A DNA stretch of 42,548 nt, from assembly GCA_025356015.1 (NCBI GenBank), contig JANXYO010000066.1, positions 1 to 42,548 on the forward strand, written 5' to 3'. The position numbers and the translations under genes are program-made. The notes below the pieces were generated by a model that did not search any database, was not told the DNA's origin, and was given only the letters and a program-made list of their open reading frames with translations. Positions 16,003 to 23,354 of the stretch are shown one piece after another; the first letter of the stretch is position 1; each line of letters opens with the position of its first letter. Origin of the DNA: Spirochaetaceae bacterium (GTDB lineage: Bacteria; Spirochaetota; Spirochaetia; Treponematales; Rectinemataceae).

Positions 16003-16935
16003 ATGCGGCTTAGCGTCGTCGTCCCGGTATACAACAGCGAGGAGAACCTGTCTGAGCTCTCCCGCCAGCTATCCGATGCCCTCGCGGGGATCGAGCACGA
16101 GGTCCTCCTGGTGAATGACGCGAGCCCCGACCGCAGCTGGGAGCGGATACGGGAGCAGGCCGCCCTGCATCCGCGCATCGTGGGGATAAACCTGCGCAAG
16201 AACTCGGGCCAGGACAACGCGATCATGGCCGGGCTACGCGCGGCGCGGGGGGACTATGTCGTCATCATGGACGACGACCTCCAGCACTCGCCCTATGACA
16301 TCCTGAAGCTCCTCGATCGCTGCGAGACGCAGGAGGCCGATGTCTGCTTCGCCCAGTTCCCGGTGAAGAGGCAGGCCCTTTGGAAAAACCTCGGCAGCTG
16401 GCTCAACGGGAAGGTCGCCGACAAGGTGATCGGCAAGCCGGACAAGGTATACCTCTCGCCCTTCAAGCTCATAGCCGGGGATGTCGTGAAGGCCATGGTC
16501 GGGTATGACGGCCCCTTTCCCTACGTCGACGGCCTCTTGTTCACGGTCACGACCAACGTCACCCAGGTGCCGGTCGAGCATCATGCGCGCTACAGGGGCC
16601 GCAGCAACTACAGCCTCGTGCGCTCCATCAAGGTCTTCATGAAGCTGGCGACCAGCTTCTCGGTCTTCCCCCTGCGCGTGGCCTCCTTCCTGGGTTTCTG
16701 CTTCGCGGCGATCGGCTTTGGCCTGGGGCTATACTATGTCCTCGACTACTTCGCTTCAGCGCACGTCGTCGAGGGCTGGACCACCCTGGCGGTCCTGTTC
16801 CTGGTGATCGGTGGAATCATACTCTTAAGCCTGGGCATGATCGGCGAGTACCTTGGGCGGGCCTACCTGACCCTCAACAGGAGACCCCAGTACTCGATCA
16901 AGGAGATCATCCCGCGCAAGGAAGCACTAAAATGA
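16003..16935 (+). CDS. GT2 polyprenyl-phosphate glycosyltransferase, ArnC/GtrB-like
   Basis: A 310-residue GT2 enzyme with a GT-A catalytic domain and two C-terminal membrane helices. Visible are VVVPVYNSEENL at the N-terminus, LVNDASPDRSW (first aspartate), VVIMDDDLQHSP (DXD-type motif), YRGRSNYSLVRSI, and the two helices FLGFCFAAIGFGLGLYYVL and LAVLFLVIGGIILLSLGMIGEYLGR. This is the layout of ArnC and GtrB, which load a sugar onto undecaprenyl phosphate. AAGGAG at 15992-15997 favours the ATG at 16003 over ATG 16000 or GTG 15997. It follows the GT-C gene directly and overlaps wecE by four bases. Confidence 0.88.
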   Translation: MRLSVVVPVYNSEENLSELSRQLSDALAGIEHEVLLVNDASPDRSWERIREQAALHPRIVGINLRKNSGQDNAIMAGLRAARGDYVVIMDDDLQHSPYDILKLLDRCETQEADVCFAQFPVKRQALWKNLGSWLNGKVADKVIGKPDKVYLSPFKLIAGDVVKAMVGYDGPFPYVDGLLFTVTTNVTQVPVEHHARYRGRSNYSLVRSIKVFMKLATSFSVFPLRVASFLGFCFAAIGFGLGLYYVLDYFASAHVVEGWTTLAVLFLVIGGIILLSLGMIGEYLGRAYLTLNRRPQYSIKEIIPRKEALK

Positions 16936-18068
16936 TAGCGTTCAACGTGCCGCCCTTCACGGGCGACGAGCCCGCCAGGGTCGAGGAGGCGATGCGCGGC
17001 CGCAAGCTTTCTGGCGACGGCCCCTTCACCCGCAAATGCCACGAGTGGTTCGAGACCAGGCTCCCGGCCAAGAGGGCCCTGCTCACCACCTCATGCACCC
17101 ACGCCCTCGAGATGGCCGCTTTCCTCCTGGACATAAAGGAGGGGGACGAGGTCATAATGCCCTCCTTCACCTTTGTCTCGACGGCCAACGCCTTCGCCCT
17201 GCGCGGGGCCCGGATAGTCTTCGTCGACGTCGAGCCGCGCACGATGAACATGGATGCCGGCAAGGTCATCGCGGCCATGGGGCCGCGGACCAAGGCCATT
17301 GTCGTCATGCACTACGCGGGGGTCGGCTGCGACATGGACGCGATAGGCGCGGCCGCCGCCCGGCGGGGCATCCCCGTCGTCGAGGACGCGGCCCAGGCCT
17401 TCATGGCCCGCTACAAGGGAAGGATGCTGGGCACGATCGGGGTTTTCGGCTGCTACAGCTTCCACGAGACAAAGAACGTCTCCTGCGGCGAGGGGGGCCT
17501 CCTCATCGTCAACGACGAGCGGTATTTCGAGCGGGCAGAGATCGTGAGGGAGAAGGGAACCAACCGGGCAAAGTTCTTTAGGGGCATGGTGGACAAGTAC
17601 ACCTGGGTCGACTTAGGCTCCTCCTACCTCCCCTCCGAGCTCAACGCAGCCTACCTGTACTCCCAGCTCGAGAACGTCGAGAAGATCCAGGGTCACAGGA
17701 TGGCCACCTGGGACCGCTACTACGCTGGTCTGGGCGGCCTCGCCCAGGCCGGCAGGCTTGAGCTCCCCTTCATCCCCGAGGGCAGGGAGCACAACGCCCA
17801 CATGTTCTACATCAAGGCCAGGGACATAGCCGAGAGGCAGGACCTCATCGACTTCCTCAAGGCCAGGGGCATCGGCTCGGCCTTCCACTACATCCCCCTC
17901 CACAGCGCCCCCCAGGGATCAAGGAGCGGGCGCTTCCACGGGGAGGACAGGTGGACGACCCGCGAGAGCGAGAGGCTCTTGCGTCTCCCCCTTTGGTACG
18001 GCATTTCCCCCGAACAGGTCGATTCCGTGGTCGCCGCGGTGAAAGACTTCTACGGCAGGGCGGTGTGA
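16932..18068 (+). CDS. wecE: dTDP-4-amino-4,6-dideoxygalactose transaminase
   Basis: A 378-residue PLP-dependent aminotransferase converting dTDP-4-keto-6-deoxy-D-glucose to dTDP-4-amino-4,6-dideoxy-D-galactose (dTDP-Fuc4N). The sequence follows E. coli WecE (RffA) throughout: KLxGDGxFTRxCxxW, TTSCTHALEMAAFLLDI, EGDEVIMPSFTFVSTANAFxLRGA, HYAGVxCxMD, VVEDAAQ, YSFHETKNxSCGEGG, REKGTNRxxFFRG, VDKYTWxDxGSSYL and EDRxTTxESERLLRLPL. The PLP lysine is K181 in HETKN. No rmlA or rmlB genes for the precursor are in the window. It overlaps the GT2 before it (ATGA) and the GtrA gene after it (GTGA), placing it inside the two three-component glycosylation sets. It is the firmest sugar assignment in the locus. 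Confidence 0.95.
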   Translation: MIAFNVPPFTGDEPARVEEAMRGRKLSGDGPFTRKCHEWFETRLPAKRALLTTSCTHALEMAAFLLDIKEGDEVIMPSFTFVSTANAFALRGARIVFVDVEPRTMNMDAGKVIAAMGPRTKAIVVMHYAGVGCDMDAIGAAAARRGIPVVEDAAQAFMARYKGRMLGTIGVFGCYSFHETKNVSCGEGGLLIVNDERYFERAEIVREKGTNRAKFFRGMVDKYTWVDLGSSYLPSELNAAYLYSQLENVEKIQGHRMATWDRYYAGLGGLAQAGRLELPFIPEGREHNAHMFYIKARDIAERQDLIDFLKARGIGSAFHYIPLHSAPQGSRSGRFHGEDRWTTRESERLLRLPLWYGISPEQVDSVVAAVKDFYGRAV

Positions 18069-18466
18069 GCCGGCCCGCTCTCGACCTGGGGGAGATCCTT
18101 CGCTTCGGTCTGGTTGGCGGGACGAATACGGTCCTTGCCTTCGCCGTGTATTCGCTGTTCATCCATTTCGGGACGCCCTACTACCTAGCCCTCGTCTTCG
18201 ACTACCTCTTCGCCATCGTCTTCAGCCTCGTCGCGAACAAGTTCTTTACCTTTAAGACGGGCGCCCACCTGGACCTCGGGGTCTTCCTCAGGATGGCTCT
18301 TTCCTACCTCGTGATGTTTTTGGTGAACGAGGGTATGCTCGCCCTCCTCGTCGCGCGCGCGGCCATGAACGCCTATGTCGCCCAGGCCATCGCCTCGGTG
18401 CTCATCGCGGGTCTTTCCTACCTGATGCAGAAATTCCTGGTCTTCGGGAAAGGGGGGCAGGTCTGA
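18065..18466 (+). CDS. GtrA-family membrane protein (second copy)
   Basis: A 133-residue protein with four predicted membrane helices. The opening ILRFGLVGGTNTVLAFAVYSLFIHFG is the GtrA signature, and DYLFAIVFSLVANKFFTFK carries the conserved N-K-x-F-x-F loop. It ends with YLMQKFLVFGKGGQV. It is the presumed flippase for a polyprenyl-phosphate-linked sugar. Although the frame is open upstream, a GTG at 18065 that overlaps the wecE stop gives the proper family N-terminus and length. The next gene's ATG shares one base with its stop (TGATG). Its neighbours, a GT-C enzyme and a GT2, complete a Gtr-like set. Confidence 0.88.
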   Translation: MSRPALDLGEILRFGLVGGTNTVLAFAVYSLFIHFGTPYYLALVFDYLFAIVFSLVANKFFTFKTGAHLDLGVFLRMALSYLVMFLVNEGMLALLVARAAMNAYVAQAIASVLIAGLSYLMQKFLVFGKGGQV

Positions 18467-20019
18467 TGCCGATAAACGGCGATCCATCATCGCGAAGGGC
18501 CGACCGCCTCATAATCCTTGCCCTTGTCGTCTTCGCGGTGTTCTTCCGTCTGGCGACCCTCATGATGATCCACACCGGAGTGGACGAGCGGGATTATTGG
18601 TTCTCGGCGAAGGCCCTGTCCCAGGGCCTGGCCTATCCACCACTGACGCACAGGACCGTGCGTTTCGGCGTGATCGCTCCCGTCGCCGCCGCCCAGTTCC
18701 TCCTTGGCGAGGGGCCCAACGTCTACTACGTCCTGCCTGTCCTCAATGTGGCCGTCCAGGCGGGCCTCGCCTTCATGATGGGAAGACGGCTCCGCGGCAG
18801 GCTCTGCGGATTTCTCGCCTCACTGGCACTGATCTTCTTTCCCTACATGATCAGGTCGGGCTCACAGGTGAGGCCCGAGATCTTCTCCATCACCTATGTG
18901 CTGGCATCGCTGTGGTGCTTCATGGTCTATCTCGAGCGTCCGGGCACCGGCGCGAAGGCCAGCCTTCTGCCCCTCGCGGGTTCGGCCCTCTTCCTCTTCG
19001 CCGCATACGAGTCCACGGTGACGAACCTCTTTTTCGCCCCAGGCCTGGTTCTTCTCATGTTCGCGAGGAAGCGGCCCTTCCGCGAGATCCTGGTCTTCTG
19101 CGGGATCCTGCTTGCCCTCTTCCTCCTCGAGACGGGTCTCTACGCGTCCCTTAGCCGTTTCAGGTTCGGCCAGCTTCAGGTGATCGCGAGGAGCCACCTC
19201 GAGGGCAACGAGGCCCTGAAGGCCATGGGCTTCCTCGACCTCTTCAAGCGCTATCTTAGGCCCTACCTGCAGTGGTACTGGCAGATTCCCTTCTTCGCCT
19301 TCGCGCTCTCAGGCACGTACTACCTTGTCCGCAGGGGCCAGGACCAGGCCGTGATCCTCGTCTCGGCCGCGCTCAGTTTCTTTGTGCTCATGACTTTCGC
19401 GGTGAAGAGCCTCGCTCCCCTCGTCCCCGCCGAGCCCTTCATCAACCGCTATTTCTGCGCCGTGCTCGGGCCGCTGTTTCTCGTCCTCTCGGCTGCCTTT
19501 GTCGATGTCCTCTGCGTAACCGCCGGGAAGCGCGCGCGAGCGCCTGCCGGCCGCGCGACCAGGGGCGGGGCACGGGCCTATGTCCTTTCGCTGGCGATCG
19601 CGGGCCTCGCGGTCGCGGCTGGCTTCTCCTCGCCCTGGGTCCCCGCGAGGGCACGGCCCTTCGTGCACTCCCTCCTCGCTCCGGCCGATCATCCCCTTGC
19701 CCTCACCATGCGCTATCGCGCCGCGGCCGACGCAGCCTGGGCGGCAAGGGAACCGATAGTGGCAGCACAGCAGATGTCGGGAAGGGATGCCCTTGAGAGC
19801 TGCCGGCTCTACTTCCTCTCGACCAGGAACTACAGGCCCGGGAACCCGCCGCCGCAGACGGACGCCATGATAGACGGGAAGCCCTACGCCGTCCTCGGCT
19901 CGAATGCCGATCTTGGGGCGGCAAAGGTCCTTGCCGTCGTCCGTTCTCCCTTCCGCCTTCAGGAGATCACGCGCTCGTCCCTGCCCGCACTGAGCGGGGA
20001 AGCCTTTACACAAGAATGA
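18466..20019 (+). CDS. Integral membrane GT-C family glycosyltransferase (second copy)
   Basis: A 517-residue polytopic membrane protein of GT-C type (ArnT/PMT-2 like). After the first helix the loop reads MMIHTGVDERDYWFSAKALSQG, and its DE-type acidic residues match the catalytic position of ArnT. Some ten hydrophobic segments follow, and a soluble C-terminal tail begins near residue 400. It is expected to transfer a sugar from a polyprenyl phosphate to the glycan outside the cytoplasmic membrane. It is placed directly between gtrA and a GT2 with C-terminal helices, the arrangement of a three-component glycosylation system. It shows no obvious sequence identity with the other GT-C protein at 14,219 beyond general layout. 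Confidence 0.72.
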   Translation: MPINGDPSSRRADRLIILALVVFAVFFRLATLMMIHTGVDERDYWFSAKALSQGLAYPPLTHRTVRFGVIAPVAAAQFLLGEGPNVYYVLPVLNVAVQAGLAFMMGRRLRGRLCGFLASLALIFFPYMIRSGSQVRPEIFSITYVLASLWCFMVYLERPGTGAKASLLPLAGSALFLFAAYESTVTNLFFAPGLVLLMFARKRPFREILVFCGILLALFLLETGLYASLSRFRFGQLQVIARSHLEGNEALKAMGFLDLFKRYLRPYLQWYWQIPFFAFALSGTYYLVRRGQDQAVILVSAALSFFVLMTFAVKSLAPLVPAEPFINRYFCAVLGPLFLVLSAAFVDVLCVTAGKRARAPAGRATRGGARAYVLSLAIAGLAVAAGFSSPWVPARARPFVHSLLAPADHPLALTMRYRAAADAAWAAREPIVAAQQMSGRDALESCRLYFLSTRNYRPGNPPPQTDAMIDGKPYAVLGSNADLGAAKVLAVVRSPFRLQEITRSSLPALSGEAFTQE

Positions 20020-20036
20020 GGAAGCAAGGAAGTACC

Positions 20037-20984
20037 ATGAAGCTCATCATCCAGATGCCCTGCTACAACGAGGCCGGCACCCTGGCCCTCGCCCTCGCGG
20101 AGCTACCGCGCTCGGTCAAGGGCTTCGACCAGGTCGAATGGCTCATCATCGACGACGGGAGCACCGACGACACCGTCGACGTGGCAAGGCGCTCGGGTGT
20201 GAACCATGTCGTCAGCTTCAAGAAGAACCAGGGGCTCGCGCGCGGCTACATCGCGGGCCTGCGAGCCTGCCTCGAGCTCGGCGCCGACGTCATAGTCAAC
20301 ACCGATGCCGATAACCAGTACAACGCCGGCGACATCCCGGCCCTGGTCACGCCCATCCTCGAGGGCAGGGCCGACATCGTCATCGGCGCCCGACCGATCA
20401 ACACGATCGAGCATTTCTCCCTTGCGAAGAAGGGCCTGCAGAGGCTCGGATCCCTTGTGGTGCGCAAGGTGAGCGGGACCGACGTCGAGGACGCGCCTTC
20501 GGGCTTCAGGGCGGTGAGCAGGGATGCGGCCATGCGTCTCCATGTGTTCAACGACTACACCTATACCCTGGAGACGATCATACAGGCGGGACGGAAGAAC
20601 ATGGTGGTACTCTCCGTGCCGATCAGGGTGAACGAGGACCTGCGGCCCTCGAAGCTCGTGAAGAGCATACCCAACTATATCAAGAAGTCCATCTTCACGA
20701 TGCTCAGGATCTTCGTGGTCTACAAGCCATTCAAGTTCTTCATGAGCATCGGCGCCAGCGTGTTCACCCTGGGCCTGGTCGTGGGTCTGCGCTTCCTGTA
20801 CTTCCTCCTGAGCGGCCAGGGCGGCGGCCACATCCAGTCCCTGATCCTTGTCTCGATCCTCATGGGCATTGGCTTCCAGACCATGATAACCGCCTTCCTC
20901 GCCGACCAGTTCGCCGTGAACCGGACACTTCTCGAGGATATCGAGTACCGGACCTGGAAGAACCGGGAGCCCGAGGGGAAATGA
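20037..20984 (+). CDS. GT2 dolichol/polyprenyl-phosphate sugar transferase (second copy)
   Basis: A 315-residue GT2 enzyme with two C-terminal membrane helices. IIQMPCYNEAGTL opens the GT-A domain, LIIDDGSTDDTVDVA and KKNQGLARGYIAGL follow, and VIVNTDADNQYNAGDIP has the DXD-type motif. SGFRAVSRDAA and the helices FFMSIGASVFTLGLVVGLRFLYFL and SLILVSILMGIGFQTMITAFLADQF complete it. This form is typical of enzymes charging polyprenyl phosphate with a hexose or amino sugar. Two starts compete, at 20016 and 20037; AAGGAAG at 20026-20032 supports the ATG at 20037. It follows the second GT-C gene and overlaps the epimerase gene by four bases. Confidence 0.88.
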   Translation: MKLIIQMPCYNEAGTLALALAELPRSVKGFDQVEWLIIDDGSTDDTVDVARRSGVNHVVSFKKNQGLARGYIAGLRACLELGADVIVNTDADNQYNAGDIPALVTPILEGRADIVIGARPINTIEHFSLAKKGLQRLGSLVVRKVSGTDVEDAPSGFRAVSRDAAMRLHVFNDYTYTLETIIQAGRKNMVVLSVPIRVNEDLRPSKLVKSIPNYIKKSIFTMLRIFVVYKPFKFFMSIGASVFTLGLVVGLRFLYFLLSGQGGGHIQSLILVSILMGIGFQTMITAFLADQFAVNRTLLEDIEYRTWKNREPEGK

Positions 20985-22045
20985 AGCACCTAGTCACCGG
21001 CGCAGCCGGGTTCATCGGTTCCCACCTGGCGAGGCGCCTGCTAGAGCGGGGGGACGAGGTCCTGGGCCTCGACTCGATCAACGACTACTACGACCCCGCC
21101 TTGAAGTTCGCCCGCCTCGCCACCCTTGGCTTTGGTGGCGAGGCCGCTGAGCAGGGCCGCGTTGTGCGATCCAGCTCGCAGCCGAAGCTTTGCTTCGTCC
21201 GCGCCTCCCTCGAGGACCGCGGCGCCATGGAGGCCGTCTTCGCAGCGCATTCCTTCGACAGGGTATGCAACCTCGCGGCCCAGGCTGGGGTGCGCTACAG
21301 CATCGACAATCCCCGCGCCTACATCGAGTCGAACATCACGGGCTTCCTGAACGTCCTTGAGTGCTGCAGGGCGGCGAAGACGGCCCACCTTGTCTACGCA
21401 TCCTCGTCCTCGGTCTACGGCCTCGAGGTCTCGAGGCCCTTCTCGAACCACGGTCCCGTCGACCACCCGGTGAGCCTGTACGCGGCGACCAAGCGCTCCA
21501 ACGAGCTCATGGCCCACACCTACAGCCACCTGTACGCCCTGCCGACGACCGGCCTGCGCTTCTTCACGGTCTACGGGCCCTGGGGGAGACCCGACATGGC
21601 CTACTTCAAGTTCGCCAGCGCGATCCTCGAGGGCCGGGCCATCGATGTCTACAACAAGGGCGACATGCTCCGGGATTTTACCTACATCGACGACATCGTC
21701 GATGGCGTGGTGCGGGTGATCGACCGGGTGCCCCAGCCCAACCCGACCTGGGACGCCGCCCAGCCCGATCCCGCGAGCTCGAGCGCGCCTTTCAAGGTCT
21801 ACAACATTGGCAACCACCGGGCCGTGCGGCTCGCCGACTTCATAGCGACCCTCGAGCGGGTCCTCGGTGCCGAGGCTGTGAAGAACTACCTGCCCATGCA
21901 GCCGGGTGACGTCTACGCGACGGAGGCCGATGTGTCCGACCTCATGGCCGATTTTGGCTGGTGTCCGAGCACCGAGATCGCCGAAGGCCTCGGCCGCTTC
22001 GCCGCCTGGTTCAAGACCTGGCAGGCCGCCAGCGGCGGGAATTAG
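20981..22045 (+). CDS. UDP-glucuronate 4-epimerase family protein
   Basis: A 354-residue extended SDR enzyme. The NAD motif is GAAGFIG at residues 7-13. SINDYYDPALK near residue 32 is the hallmark of the CapI/LspL UDP-glucuronate 4-epimerases. The catalytic residues are Y167 and K171 (YAATK), with SSSSVYG upstream, and RDFTYIDDIVDG and the QPGDV loop are present. The product should be UDP-galacturonic acid, a donor for one of the transferases nearby. An unusual insertion (GFGGEAAEQGRVVRSSS, residues about 50-66) lies after the ARLATL segment. It overlaps the GT2 before it by four bases. After it, 43 bases separate it from the TagF-like gene, the first clear gap in this run. Confidence 0.87.
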   Translation: MKHLVTGAAGFIGSHLARRLLERGDEVLGLDSINDYYDPALKFARLATLGFGGEAAEQGRVVRSSSQPKLCFVRASLEDRGAMEAVFAAHSFDRVCNLAAQAGVRYSIDNPRAYIESNITGFLNVLECCRAAKTAHLVYASSSSVYGLEVSRPFSNHGPVDHPVSLYAATKRSNELMAHTYSHLYALPTTGLRFFTVYGPWGRPDMAYFKFASAILEGRAIDVYNKGDMLRDFTYIDDIVDGVVRVIDRVPQPNPTWDAAQPDPASSSAPFKVYNIGNHRAVRLADFIATLERVLGAEAVKNYLPMQPGDVYATEADVSDLMADFGWCPSTEIAEGLGRFAAWFKTWQAASGGN

Positions 22046-22088
22046 GGCCGCCCGGTAGTCCTCATCGCCTTCAAAAGGAGCCTGGCCC

Positions 22089-23354
22089 GTGTACTATCTC
22101 TTCCTGCTGCTGTTCCTTTTCAGGCCGGTGAACGTCCACGCCTATCTCGACCCCGGGACGGGGAGCCTTCTGCTCTATGCCCTCGTGGGCATCGCGACGA
22201 CGATCGTCTTCGCCGTTAGGAACGCCTGGTACTCCTTGAGGACCAAGCTGGCCTTCGGCAAGGGCCTGGCAGTCTCCAAGGGCCTCCCCGACATAGTGTT
22301 CCACTCCGAGGGGGGCAAGTACTGGCAGACCTTCGAGCCCGTCATCGCGGCCCTGTCGAGGCGCGGCGTCGCATGCGGCTATGTGACCCCTGATCCCAAG
22401 GACCCTGCCTTCGCCCTGGGGTCTCCGGCCTTCCAGGTGAAACATCCCGGGAGCGAGCTGCTGACGATCGCCTTCATGAACTCCTTGAGCGCGGCCATGG
22501 TCGTCTCGACGACCCCCCACCTCGATGTCTACCAGCTGCGGCGCTCGAAGAAGGTCGCCCACTATAGCCACCTCTTCCACTCCCCCACAGACATCGCCTT
22601 CAACGAGAAATATGCCTTCGACTACTACGACTCCCTGCTGACCGTCGGCGCCTACCAGGAGGCCAGCGTCCGCCAGCTCGAGACGCGCCGCCGTCTCCCC
22701 GCCAAGGCCCTGTATCCCACCGGCTGCCCCTATTACGATGTGATGCTCGAGGAGCTGCGCGCCCTGCCCAGGGATGGCGGGCCTCCCGCGGTGCTCTACG
22801 CTCCCACCTGGGGACAGCGGAGCTCGGTTCTCAAGTTCGGGTCGAGGATCATCGACGTCCTTGCGGCCGCCTCGATGCGCGTGATCTTTAGGCCCCACCC
22901 GCAGTTCTACATCTCGCACGCCGAGCTCTTCAGGAAGATCGAGCGGAACCTCGTCTCGAAGGGTCTCGTGGAGATAGACAGGAAGCGCAGCGGGGTCGGG
23001 AGCATGCTCGCCTCGGACATCATGATCACCGACCTCTCGGGGATCCTCTTCGACTACGCTTTCCTGCTCGAGAGGCCGGTCATCCTCGCGAACTGGGAGG
23101 CCGACGTGGGCGGGCACGAGGGCGAGGACATGACGGGCGAGCTCTGGGACATCGCGACGAGCAAGCGCCTCGCCACCTGCATCGACGATGCCTCCATAGA
23201 GGGACTCCCTTCTGTCGTCAGGAGGTCCCGGGAATCAAGCCGGACCAACTCCGAGCTCATCAAGGGAATCCGGGACGGAAGCATCTACAATTTCGGGACG
23301 GCCGGCGAGGCCGCTGCAACGAACATAATGGCGATCCTCGAGGGCATCAGATGA
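22089..23354 (+). CDS. TagF/TagB-like CDP-glycerol glycerophosphotransferase
   Basis: A 421-residue protein. An N-terminal hydrophobic segment (residues 1-12) precedes the motif AYLDPGTGSLLLYALVG, a second membrane helix, and a GT-B domain of the CDP-glycerol glycerophosphotransferase family. Diagnostic C-terminal features are VLYAPTWGQ, VIFRPHPQ, MLASDIMITDLSGILFDYAFLLERPVI and the tail. The HP and D-L-S-G-I-x-F-D-Y elements bind CDP-glycerol in TagF. HYSHLFHSPTD holds another conserved histidine. It should polymerise or attach glycerol-phosphate or another polyol-phosphate. The GTG start at 22089 lies nine bases after AAAAGGAG. It overlaps the YidC-phosphotransferase fusion gene by four bases. 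Such enzymes are well known from Gram-positive teichoic acids and are less usual here. Confidence 0.87.
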   Translation: MYYLFLLLFLFRPVNVHAYLDPGTGSLLLYALVGIATTIVFAVRNAWYSLRTKLAFGKGLAVSKGLPDIVFHSEGGKYWQTFEPVIAALSRRGVACGYVTPDPKDPAFALGSPAFQVKHPGSELLTIAFMNSLSAAMVVSTTPHLDVYQLRRSKKVAHYSHLFHSPTDIAFNEKYAFDYYDSLLTVGAYQEASVRQLETRRRLPAKALYPTGCPYYDVMLEELRALPRDGGPPAVLYAPTWGQRSSVLKFGSRIIDVLAAASMRVIFRPHPQFYISHAELFRKIERNLVSKGLVEIDRKRSGVGSMLASDIMITDLSGILFDYAFLLERPVILANWEADVGGHEGEDMTGELWDIATSKRLATCIDDASIEGLPSVVRRSRESSRTNSELIKGIRDGSIYNFGTAGEAAATNIMAILEGIR

